From assembly GCF_029867415.1 (NCBI RefSeq), contig NC_081181.1, positions 68,672,558 to 68,736,557 on the forward strand: 64,000 nt of DNA, given 5' to 3'. Origin of the DNA: Vicia villosa (taxonomy: Eukaryota; Streptophyta; Magnoliopsida; Fabales; Fabaceae). Shown piece after piece: positions 46,594 to 57,530 of this stretch. Every line of letters begins with the position of its first letter. Position 1 is the first letter of the stretch. The position numbers and the translations under genes are program-made. The notes beneath the pieces were generated by a model. It was not told the DNA's origin. It saw nothing but the letters and a program-made list of their open reading frames with translations, and made no database searches.

Positions 46594-46980
46594 CTCCCTA
46601 CTAATAAAAACTTCCCCCAACAACAACCGCCTAGGTATGCATGCACACAAGAGAATTCGGGTCAAAACTCAACTGAGTCAAAAACATAAAATGAACGAGC
46701 CCAATAACTAAATTATTCTAAAGGCAGAAACTTCAATGAAATAATTGATACTGTTGCACTCTGAATCAGCTCTCAACTTCAACATAAAAGTTGTAGCTCT
46801 TTCTCTTAGCTTTCCCTTTTATGTGAAAGCTGCTAATGCTGAAAATTAAATACGAAAATCAAACAACAATAAACATAAACTCAAATATAAAAACATAATA
46901 AAATATAAAAATAAATAAAGAAAAGTATGGAAATTCATAAGTATAAACATAGAGGAATTCACATCAAAATGTACTGATCA

Positions 46981-47390
46981 AATTTCCCCACACTTGAACT
47001 TTTGCACTCCGAGCAAAATAAAGTCAAAACTCAAGAAACACACAGCATCAGTTACTCATTCCAGGCTACACTTTCTTCTTCGGTTAAGGTTGCATCAATA
47101 GGTACTAACCTTGCATACTAAGCATATCGTAGGAACACTAATCTACTATTGTGAATTCATAAGCCTCTTGAACACACAAACCATTTCGAATCATGTTATT
47201 ATGCTAAAGCCTAACTCACTCATCCTCCTTTTTACTCTTTTTCTGTCTGGCGCAATCACATTAAGCCCGTTATCTCCATACAAAACAAAACAAAACAAAC
47301 CGATTCCCTCCCCCACATTTGAAACAAGCATTGTCCTCAATGAAAGGACATAGTTATTAAAGTAGAGAGAAAGGAATAAGAACTCCCTGA
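46981..47390 (-). other. Polypurine tract and 3' UTR of element E
   Basis: Minus-strand AGTTCAAGTGTGGGGAAATT (46981-47000) adjoins the LTR end TGATCA at 46980. A second such block, TTCAAATGTGGGGGAGGG, is at 47306-47323, ~320 nt upstream, mirroring the paired blocks of B. No gene. Confidence 0.6.
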
Positions 47391-48636
47391 TCAAGTTATA
47401 GTGTAGCTGGGTGCTTCCAAAGAAAGCTCCTCTATGCTTGCATCTTCAGGCGCTGAATTTCCATGAAATATCTTCAGGCGCTGCCCATTGACCTTGAAAA
47501 ATTTATCAGTACCTGCACTTTTAATTTCTACTGCATCATGAGGGAAAATATTATTAACAACAAAAGGGCCAATCCATTTGGATCGAAGTTTCTCAGCCAT
47601 GAGCTTAAGGCAGGAATTAAACAGTAAAACCTGTTGGCCCACAGAGAATTCCTTCCTATAAATCATCTTATCATGGAATTTCTTAGTTTTCTCTTTATAA
47701 ATCCTAGAGTTTTCATAAGCTTCTAGCCCAAGCTCTTCAAGCTTTTGTAATTGGAGTTTTCTTTCAATACCTGCTTGTTACATCTCCAAATTACAACTTT
47801 TCACCGACCAATAAGCACAGTGTTCTTTCTCTACAGGAATATGACATGCCTTACCAAAAACAATTCTATAAGGAGACATCCCAATCGGTGTCTTGAAGGT
47901 TGTACTTTGAGCCCATAATGCATCTTCTTGACGGAGGCTCCCATCCTTCCTGTTTGGTTGCACCATTTTCTCTAAAACCTGTTTGATCTCTCTGTTTGAG
48001 ATCTCAGCTTGCCCATTACTTTTTGGGTGATATGTAGTAAAGACTCTGTTCACAACTCTATACTTCCGGAGCAAAGCTTCCATGGCACGGTTACAGAAAT
48101 GAGTGCCTTGGTCACTTATGATAGCTCGCGATATTCCAAACCTGCAAAAGATATTAGACCTAACAACTGCAACAACTCTAGAATCATTAGTCCTAGTGGG
48201 GATAACTTCCACCCACTTTGAAAATAATCGACAACAAGCAAAATGTACAAAAACCAAATGATATAGGAAAAGGATCCATGAAGTCGATTCCCTATACATC
48301 AAATACCTCACAGAAAAGCATAGGTTGTAAAGGCATTTCACTCTTACGAGTGATATTTGTACCTGCTATCTGGTGCTCTTTACAAGTGCGGTAAACCTCA
48401 TAAGCCTCTTTAAAAAGAGTGGGCAAATAAAAACATGAGTCTAGGACTTTTCTTGCAGTCGTTTGAGGGCCAAAGTGCCCGCCGACTTGAGATGCATGAG
48501 AAAAATTCAAAATGGATGCAATTTCATAGTCGGGGGCACATTTCCTAATTACATGGTCACTACCAAACTTCCAAAGATATGAATCATCCCAAACATAATA
48601 TTTGGTATCACTCTTATGTTTGTGAAATTGTGTCAT
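47391..48636 (-). pseudogene. Integrase of element E
   Basis: Reading the minus strand from 48636: the zinc-binding part (NFSHASQVGGHFG ... CKEHQ, where the last Cys of HHCC appears as His), GIDFMDPFP with the first catalytic Asp just after a TAG that replaces Trp (~48296), then KWVEVIPTRTND, IISDQGTHF (second Asp) and SNGQAEISNREI (Glu). The C-terminal [20 protein letters not shown] and [11 protein letters not shown] end at 47391. Two frame changes and further stops (around 47670-47780) break it. Confidence 0.85.
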
Positions 48637-48741
48637 GGATGCACCTGTAGAAAAAACACCAGCAACAAGATAATTAACAATATGAGCAAACTAAGGAGTA
48701 ATACCATGCACAAGAAAAAGTTGCTCATCAGGAAATTCATC

Positions 48742-49245
<504 letters not shown>

Positions 49246-50040
49246 CTAGATGATGGGAGCGGAAGTCAATGCTTTCTTTAAAAAGTCAAATGCTTGTTTG
49301 CATTTGTCATCGAAGCTGAAAGTGACGTCATTATTCAAGTTTGACAACGAAATAGCTATCTTGCTGAAATCTTTGATGAAACGCCTGTAAAAACCTGCAT
49401 GACCAAGAAAAGAACGAATCTCGCGAACGCAAGAAGGGTAATTCAGTGTAAAAATCACATCAATCTTAGCAGGGTCAACAAAAATTCCTTTTTCAGAAAT
49501 TATGTGACCAAGAACAATTCCCTGCTCATCCATAAAATGACACTTTTCATAATTTAAAATAAGGTCAGTCTCGATGCATCTTTCTAAAACCATATTCAAA
49601 CTTTTCAATCATGCATCAAATGAAGAACTATAAACAGTAAAGTCATCCATAAACAATTCCATGCAATTTTTAATAAATTCAGAGAAAATACTAATCATGC
49701 ATCGTTGGAAAGTGCCAGGAGCATTGCAAAGACCACAAGGCATCCTCCTGTAAGCAAATGTATCGAATGGGCACATGAAAGTGGTATTTTCTTGATCTTC
49801 AGGTGCATTATGAATTTGAAATTAACCTGAAAAACCATCAAGAAAAGAATAATGTGATTTACCAGCTAGCCGTTCCAGCATTTGGTCAATGAACGACAAA
49901 GGAAAGTGATCCTTTCTAGTGGCTTGTTTCAATATCCTATAATCAATACAAACTCTCCAGCTATTCTGAACTCTAGTGGGAACAAGTTCGTTCTTTTCAT
50001 TTTTCACCATAGTGACTCCAGATTTCTTAGGTACAACCTA
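49246..50040 (-). pseudogene. Reverse transcriptase of element E
   Basis: Minus-strand SWRVCIDYRILKQATRKDHF, PLSFIDQMLERLAG and YSFLDGFSG; then, after a stop, FRRMPCGLCNAPGTFQ, the catalytic FMDDF (near 49645), and LNYEKCHFMDEQGIVLGHII, FLGHAGFYRRFIKDFS. This is the Athila lineage form. Stops near 49820 and 49610 and a stop before VKNEKNELVP break the frame. Confidence 0.85.
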
Positions 50041-50609
50041 CACTGGGCTTACCCATTTGCTGTCAAAGATAGGATAAATAATACCTGCTTGCAGAAGCTT
50101 GGTTACCTCTTTCTTCACAACATCAAGAATTAAAGGATTAAGCCTCCTTTGGGGATGCCTTACTGTGTTCGCACCATCCTCAAGTAAAATCATGTGCATA
50201 CACATGGAAGAACTAATACTTAGGATGTCAGCTAATGTCTAACCAATTGCCTTCTTGTGCTTCTTCAAAACCTGCAAAAGCTTGTCTTCTTGATCGAAAT
50301 CAAGGTTATAAGAAATAACAACATGGAGTTTTTCATTACTCTCCAAATAAGCGTATTTCAGGTTGTCAGGGAGCTGTTTCAGCTATAAGGATGGGGGTTT
50401 CTCGATGGATGGAGTGTTTGGGGCAGCCGGAATATCAAGAGCATCAACTGCAAAAACAGCTTCATTGGCAACAAGTTCACTTGTAGGAAACATATTAGCC
50501 TGCAAGGCAGCATCAATCTCAGCACACACAATACATAGGTTAGTGTCAGTACAATCACACATGAGTAAATATCATCTAAACCAGATAAAGATAGGAAATC
50601 AAGTGAAAA
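50041..50609 (-). pseudogene. Protease-RT connecting region of element E
   Basis: Minus-strand RT N-terminal sequence, including motifs resembling QRRLNPLILDVVKKEV and LLQAGIIYPI, preceded by a poorly conserved linker with several stops. No separate gene. The plus-strand 84-aa frame at 50363-50617 is antisense and not called. Confidence 0.5.
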
Positions 50610-50930
50610 TTAGTTAGAACAAGTGTCATCAACAAGCTCAGATATCAACTCAATATGAAAAACGGAATGCTCTTCCAAGGGATGTTTCACGGCATCGAAA
50701 ATGTTAATATTTGTGACAATGTCACCAAATTCCATGGACATGGCTCCATCGTCAACATCAATTTTTGTCTTCGCCGTTTTCATGAATGATCCGCCTAAAA
50801 TGATGGGAGCTCTGCTTGTCTTAGTTTCTCCTTCCATGTCCAGGATGTAAAAATCTGCAGGAAAAAATAATTCGTTAACTTGAACAGGGACGTCTTCAAT
50901 TATGTCGATGGGGCGAATTAGACACAATCA
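50610..50930 (-). pseudogene. Aspartic protease C-terminal part of element E
   Basis: IEDVPVQVNELFFPADFYIL, APIILGGSFMKTAKTKIDV and MSMEFGDIV are typical of the Athila protease downstream half. The half with the catalytic Asp-(Leu/Ser)-Gly is absent because the sequence changes at ~50930 to that of element G. Confidence 0.75.
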
Positions 50931-51087
50931 AATCTGATAACCAAATCATAACTTGAACAAAAAAATTCAAATATAATTTTATTGAATCAATAATATTACA
51001 ATCTGAATCAATCAAAGATTACAAAATCAAATATCAAACTAAAAAACGTAAATCAAATCTAACCTAAATTAAAATAAACCCTAACAC

Positions 51088-51094
51088 TATAAAT
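51088..51094 (+). promoter_or_regulatory. TATA box of element G
   Basis: CACTATAAATCGAGCAG, comparable with the TATA box of F; transcripts would start near 51120. Confidence 0.5.
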
Positions 51095-52040
51095 CGAGCA
51101 GAAGAAATCAGAAGAGGGGTTGGGATTTTTTTGGGAGAAGAAGCTTGGCCGCCGCGAACGAATCCCTGACGCTTGCGTTCTCATCTTCGTACCTGCAAAC
51201 GGAAAGAAAGAAAAGGATTAGGAGAGGATTTGGAGCTTACACGTTCCAACCGATCAAGACAAAAGGTAATTGGATTATTGACTTAGCTTAGGATCACCAT
51301 GATTGCATGTTTATATATGGTTCTTTTTTGAATTTAAGTTTGATGTGAGGATATAGTTGGTTCGGTTAGGGTTGGGATTTATGTGATTGGGGAAGATTTC
51401 TGGGTTTTCTGGGTATTGGTGGTTGAACATATGAATTTTCCGGTTGATATTCAACCGTAAAACTGGCGGCTCAGGGTGGTTTCTGGGAATACGTGGTGAG
51501 ATATGGTGGTTTGGGGTGGATGTTTCTGGGTTGTTGTTTGGATGAGGGGAAAACGAGAGAGAATAGAGAGAGTGAAGGAAGGAGAGAGCGAGAAGAATGA
51601 GGGGGAGTGGAATCTGGGAAGTGAACCTTTTTTTGTTTTTTCTCTTTTTGTCATTTTTTTTTCTTCTAACCGTTGGATCGAAGCCAAGTGGCTTCACGAT
51701 AGCCACTTGGCAGGCATACTGAACATAATTCAGTGCCTCCTCCATTCCATACGCCTTCCCTCAAGAACACATGCAGGCCCTTTGATCTGCTTAGGTCTAG
51801 ATCCAACGCTCCACACCTGAGTACACACCATAGCTCTATGAACCTGCGCCACACCAAATCACACGGACTAGAAACCAAGTGGGCTTAGATCTTTTACTAT
51901 TTACACCCCTTAATTACTACTTCACTAAAAATACACCCCCTGCAAATTAAAAATAAAACTTAATTAATTCAATTTTGTAAAATTTTGATTGTTAATTGTT
52001 TGTTTTCTTTTGGTGATTTAATCTAATTTTCTCCCCGAAC

Positions 52041-52309
52041 CGACTAAATCTATTAGTCGCATTAGGCGAGAAATAATTTTGATTAATTTAATTTATTTGA
52101 TAATAGTAATTTAATTAATTCTAGTTTAATTCTCTCCTCGACCCGACTAAATCTATTAGTCGCATTAGACGAGAGATAAAAAATACATAAAATTTAAAAC
52201 ATATTTAATTTGCTGCCCGCGACGATCAATCCATCGATCTGAGTAACCAGCAATGCCCCTTAATCCGTTAGCTATACTGACCAAATCTATTGGTCATCGC
52301 ATCTAACGG
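52041..52309 (+). other. Three nested hairpins in U5 of G
   Basis: Inner hairpins: CGACTAA-ATCTA-TTAGTCG at 52041-52059 and 52144-52162, and TGACCAA-ATCTA-TTGGTCA at 52278-52296. The loop ATCTA is constant and stem changes are compensated. The third has a perfect outer stem CCGTTAG/CTAACGG (52265-52271, 52303-52309); the second has CTCTC/GAGAG with a mismatch before a further TC/GA pair. Confidence 0.8.
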
Positions 52310-52630
52310 TGCCATATCAAATCAGGGTTGTATGCCAAACCTCAAAACACTTTCATCTTTCAAAACAAATTTCAAAACTACGATAGGCCATTCAAAAAGC
52401 CTTTAAACAATTTCAAACCACAAATTCTAATTCTAAGGCGTACAACCCTGTGCCCGAACTACGTTGACTCTGATTCTCCATAAGGAGATACGTAGGCACT
52501 TGGTAACAAGGCGAGTTTCCCCCCTATAATTTCAATTCATCTTGAAATCTCAATTTTTACCCTTTTCAATTCATTAGCTATAAACCTCATAAATATTGCC
52601 ATAAACTTTTAAATGTAGCCTTTAGGAAAG

Positions 52631-52661
52631 GGTTGAGGGTGCCTAATACCTTCCCTCAACC
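52631..52661 (+). other. Conserved LTR hairpin, element G
   Basis: Stem GGTTGAGGG (52631-52639) with CCCTCAACC (52653-52661); loop TGCCTAATACCTT. 107 nt before the LTR end. Confidence 0.85.
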
Positions 52662-52770
52662 TGACTATAATAACTTACCCCGAATCTCTAAACTACGTAA
52701 GGTTTCCTATTCGCCCTTCAGAATAGGTGGCAACTCTAAACCTTTCAATTTTAGGGCCGGTTGCTACAGC

Positions 52771-52788
52771 TGGCGACTCTGCTGGGGA
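52771..52788 (+). promoter_or_regulatory. Primer-binding site of element G
   Basis: TGGCGACTCTGCTGGGGA, tRNA-Arg type as in F, differing from F at two positions. Confidence 0.85.
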
Positions 52789-53566
52789 AATACACTATAG
52801 GTGAATTATTATGCTCCTAAGGCTTGAGAGGGTTTAGGTTTGTGGTTAATGGTTTAGGTTTGGCGAATTTTAGGGTTTGGCAAATTTGCCATTTTTAGGG
52901 TTTGGGGGAAGGTTTATCTTTTTTAATAATAAATATATAATTCTTTATTTATTTATTTATTGTTTTTATTTTCATTAAACATTGTCTGCCATATTTGTAT
53001 AAAATGCTTAATTGTTATAATTTGCACTGTTGAGTTTTATATGTGATTGCTGTTAAGCCTAAGCGTGGGAATTATAATTAAGACCAGAGGGGAACTACAT
53101 CGCCTATGAGTCTTGTTATAATTTCACTCAGAGTGGGTTAAATATTCGGAAAGGTCTGATACGAGGCTCGACCTTGTTGAGGGCTGGACTGGGTATTTAG
53201 CTGATCTCTCTGGGAACCAACCCCTAAAATTCGAACCTCATGGACCAATGAGTTGTTCCGAAATCCAAAGAGACAAAAAGTCTCGGCGGCTACGAACGAT
53301 CCCATGACACCTTCTAGAACATTCCCATGGGAAGGGTGAGCTCCCGAGCCGTTACGTCGAACCTATGAATCTAGGGCCTATGTGATTATATGCTGAATAT
53401 GTGCTTATTTTTATTATTATATGGTGTTTTTTGGTGTATAACTATTTGCATGCATCATACATCATATGCATATTTTTTATCATGTCTTATCCACAGGTAA
53501 AAAAAAAAGAAGAAAAAAGAAGAATAAAAAATAATAATAATTCTTTTTGGTGAAAATTCAGGAAAA
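52789..53566 (+). other. 5' leader of element G
   Basis: About 780 bp with no ORF. Purine-rich sequence and a possible splice acceptor (AAAATTCAG at ~53562) precede the ORF1 ATG, paralleling the leader of F. Confidence 0.5.
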
Positions 53567-55562
53567 ATGAATGCTAAGAAGTCTATTGTCCACCTTACCG
53601 TCTCAGTGCCTGACATCAAGAAATTGAGAAATATTAGGGATAAAATGTCATCAACTGCTTTGAACAGGTTTGAGGGTCGTTATGGTGATATTCTGGACTT
53701 GCTCAAGGTTAAGGTTCAAGAAGAAGCAATCACCGCTTTGATCCAGTTCTATGATCCGCCGCTTAGATGTTTCACTTTTCAGGACTTTCAGTTGGCTCCT
53801 ACCTTGGAGGAGATGGATGCTATGCTTGGGTTTTCAAGGGTAAAAAGGATTCTATACAGATGCTGGAAAAAGAGTTGAGATTTTTGATTTGGCCAAAGCT
53901 TTGGAAGTGCCCGCTGCGGATTTAGAAGCTAATCACAAGACTGATGGTAAAATACAAGGAATTAAAAGAACTTATTTAGAAGCTCAAGCTATGTCTTATG
54001 CTCAAAAGAAACAATGGGACATTTGTAGACAGTTTTTAGCTCTTTTGATTTTTGGTATTGTTTTGTTGCCTAACAAGGCGGAGTATGTTGATGATGCTGC
54101 TATTCATGTTTTTACCTCCTTCAGAAATTCAAATGAGGATCCAACTCCCACTATTCTTGCTAATGTTTATTATACTATCCATGATCGATATGAAAAGAAA
54201 AGGGGAGCGATATCCTGTTGTGTTCATCTATTGTACTCTTGGTTGACTTCTCATCTTTACAAGGCTAGCTATTTAATCAAAGATTTGACTAGGCATGAAT
54301 GGTCTCAAAAACTAAGAGCTCTCAAGGCGGATTCTATCTTTTGGTTTGCAAGGAAATTAAATTCTGAGAGAATTATTTATAAATGTGGGGAATTCAACAA
54401 TGTGCCTTTAATGGGAACTTTAGGTTGCATTAATTACAACCCCGTGTTAGCATTGCGCCAATTGGATCATTCTATGGATTGTGAGCCTTCCGATCAACAA
54501 GTGGAAGGGTTAATTTTGCATGACAATGGGAAAGGAGATCCAAGAACATTAAAAAAAATAATTCAAGCTTGGAAGCATGTTCAAACAAAGAACTATGGGC
54601 CGAAGAATGTTGTTGCTAAGGAACCTTACACTAAATTGGTTCAAGAGAGAGTTGGAAAGATTTTGCTTCCTTTTGTTGTGGATCCCACGTACAAGCCCGA
54701 TTCTCCTAATCCTGTTTCTCTATCCATCGAAGAGATAGAAGGAATCAAGGCTGCCCTAGAGGCGTCCCGTAAGGAAAAGGAAAAATTAGAGCTTGACATA
54801 CATCGACTTTCCAACGAAAAAAGCCAACTACGCTTCGATCTTAAGGAGAAGAGCCAAGAGCTTCAAGCCGCTAAGGAAGAGAATGATAGACAAAGGAATA
54901 AAAGAAAACGCACATCCGTAGGAGTCCTAAGTGCCAACTTTGATTTAATTGCACATAATGAAAGGTTGGAACAAGCGGGTAAAGAAATCACAAGGTGGAG
55001 GAGGCGTTATGAAAAGGCTTCCCATGACATAGCGGAATCCGAGAAAAATCTAGAAGCTGTGGTCTTTGAGTTAACGGATAGAACTAAAGATCAAGAGGTA
55101 GAAATAAGAAATCTCAAATTTGATCTTCAAGAAGCCCGCAATTTCGGACAAGAAGAACGCACAAGGAGATTGACTACGGAAGAAGCACTTTTACAGCGCA
55201 CCGGTGAGTACAATAGAGCACTTCAAGCTATGGCATCGCTTAGGCAAGTATTTATTAGGCAAAGGGAGATATATGAAGCGACAAGGGATGAAGGGGATTA
55301 TTGGAAAAGACAATACACAATTGTTTCTACGGCAAATGAGCATGTGAGCATGGTTCCCAAGATGCTTGAAGAATATGAGAAGTGTCGTGAGAATTATGAC
55401 AAACTAGTCTATTTGTGCAATGATCTAATCTTATACGTTCCGAAGAGTTTGGAAAGAGCGGAGTCTTCTCCCATCATCCTTCCCGAAGAAGTGAAGGAGT
55501 TCTTGGAGCTTTGTAGGGGCATGGTGGACAAATTCAAGGAGGACATTCATAGGCGTTCTTAG
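53567..55562 (+). pseudogene. ORF1 of element G (Ogre-specific, coiled-coil)
   Basis: From ATG 53567: KKLRNIRDKMSSTALNRFEG, then FYDPPLRCFTFQDFQLAPTLEEM, matching ORF1 of F. A frame change near 53845 moves the reading to the frame open until 55562 (557 codons from the ATG at 53889). That part has WDICRQFLALLIFGIVLLPN, ISCCVHLLYSWL and KILLPFVVDPTYK, then two long coiled-coil stretches at about residues 277-345 and 356-440, and ends EFLELCRGMVDKFKEDIHRR. The plant-mobile-domain-like N-half is inference. ORF1 function in Ogre elements is unknown; the coiled coil suggests self-association. Apart from the single frame change the ORF is well preserved. Confidence 0.75.
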
Positions 55563-55776
55563 TCATTTATAGTTTTTTATTTTTATTATTTAGAAGTTTT
55601 ATTTCTATTGGTGTTTATTTCCTTTCGCAATGTTGAACAATTTAAATTGTACTTTCTTTAAAGTATTTTAAATTAATGAAGTGTGTTTATTTCCGCATTA
55701 TTTAATTTCTTTGCAATATTCACCAAAAGGATTATTAAAAAAAAAAAGGAGTTTTAAAAAAAAAAGGGAAAGGAAA

Positions 55777-55845
<69 letters not shown>

Positions 55846-56024
55846 TATTTATAGATATATTATAATAAGGATGTGGATAAGACATGAGCATAGCATTCAT
55901 AGCACGCATATCATTTTATTTCTTTTTTTTTTTGCAAACATTAAAAGGAAAAACTGTCTTTATCTCCAGTCACGCCATTGCAACCATACCGCCCTACCAA
56001 ACAAGATCTCAAAAGAAGAAAGCA
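55563..56024 (+). other. ORF1-gag spacer of G with (AT)n microsatellite
   Basis: AT-rich spacer holding a run of ~30 AT dinucleotides at 55779-55838. The gag frame is open from 55884, but the first start in good context is ATG 56025. Confidence 0.7.
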
Positions 56025-57530
56025 ATGGAACAACTAGAGCAGAATCAAGCCGCCCTTCGTGAGGAAATGACCCAACTGAAAGGCACTGTTGAGGATCTCA
56101 AAGGGGGAATGACCCAAATGTTGAGTTTTATGAAAGATCCCAAGGATAAGCAGGACAAGGCTAAGGAAGTTCAAGACCAGTATGAGGAGATACCGAACGA
56201 TGACAACCCATTGTTAGGATATGTTCGAGGCCATGACCCTCACAAGACAAAGGCTCACTCCTTTAAGAAGGTCGCTACGACCCATGAAGAGGGAGAAGCC
56301 TCTCAAGAAGGATTTATTCCTGCTGCTCAGAAGGAAGGGACGTCTCGCACAATTCGCATTCCTGTCAACAATCCTCTTAGGGATGAAGACTACTTGGATC
56401 TAAAATATGGGGACACTGATGACACAAACCAAGTCCCTCAACCCAAGCTGACTTCTCCTAACTCTGGGGATGATTCTAAGGACAGTGGACAAATCAAGGC
56501 ACTGGAAGAAAGACTGAAAGCTGTAGAAGGATATGATGCCTTCGACGTGGATACTTTTGAAATGAGTTTGGTCCCAGATCTGACTATTCCACACAAGTTC
56601 AAAGTTCCAAACTTTGAAAAGTACAAGGGGCTCACATGTCCGAGGAATCACTTGCACATGTATGTGCGGAAAATGGCTGCTTATGCTCATGATCAAAAGC
56701 TGATGATTCATTTTTTCCAAGATAGCTTGAGCGGAGCGTCGGTTGACTGGTATATGCAATTAGAGAAGTCTTACATCTAAAGCTGGAATGACCTTGCTAA
56801 TACATTCCTGAAACAATACAAGTACAATTTGGACATGGCACCCAATCGGATGCAACTCCAAAATTTGTCACAGAAGAAAGAGGAATCGTTCAAGGAGTAT
56901 GCCCAGAGGTGGAGGGAAATGGCTTCCTGAGTCCAACCTCCCTTGTTGGAGAAGGAACTTGTAGACATGTTTATGGCTACGTTGCAAGGACCATACTACG
57001 ATAAAATGGTCGGAAGCGTATCTTCAGGCTTTTCAGACTTAGTGGTTATCGGTGAAAGGATCGAGAACGGAATAAAAAATGGGAAGATACAAGGAGCTTC
57101 ATCTGGATATTATCAGTCAAAGAGGACCACCCCCACCTTTGCAAAGAAGAAGGAAGGAGAGACTAATGCAGTGGTGCATCAGGAGGCTAGACCTCCCATG
57201 TCATTTCCACCACAACAAAACCGGTTTCAAGGTCATCAAAGGAGATTCGATCCTTTGCCTACTTCCAAAAATGAGATATTGAGATATCTGATAAGTGAAT
57301 CCTTGGTAGAAATCAAATCGTTGGCACCTCCTCCTCCAGGCAAGGTCACACCCAACTACAAAGCTAATGAAAGGTGTGAATTTCACGCCAATTCTCCCGG
57401 ACACACCTTGGAGAAATGCTGGGCTTTCAAACATTTAGTTCAGGATATGATAGAGTCAGGGGCAATCGCCTTTGACAAACCTAATGTGAAAACAAATCCT
57501 ATGCCTCACCATGATGGCGCAGTCAATGCA
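56025..57530 (+). pseudogene. gag of element G
   Basis: Starts MEQLEQNQAALREEMTQLKG, an N-terminal coiled coil that F has lost. The gag core has LHMYVRKMAAYAHDQKLMIH, FFQDSLSGASVDWYMQLE, FLKQYKYNLDMAPNR, YAQRWREMA, MATLQGPYYDKMVGS and the zinc-binding CEFHANSPGHTLEKC (CX2HX5HX4C). Stops at 56778 (TAA) and 56928 (TGA, where F has Arg) interrupt a single frame that continues into protease. Confidence 0.85.

Larger units (their letters stand above)
50931..52768 (+). repeat. 5' LTR of element G, U3-truncated
   Basis: Ends TTGCTACA at 52768, two bases before the primer site. A TATA box (TATAAAT, 51088-51094) lies only ~160 bp from the junction with E, so most of U3 is missing and the LTR start is not visible. 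R/U5 contains three nested hairpins (52041-52309), the conserved TGCC..ACCTT hairpin (52631-52661) and the primer-site look-alike TGGCAACTCT (52728-52737). Open frames around 51311-51878 on both strands have no recognisable domain. Confidence 0.7.

Noticed and set aside
51311..51878. Overlapping frames on both strands in the LTR of G
   Set aside because: Low-complexity Pro/Ser/Asn-rich on one strand and Glu/Arg-rich on the other; no domain, lies in R/U5.
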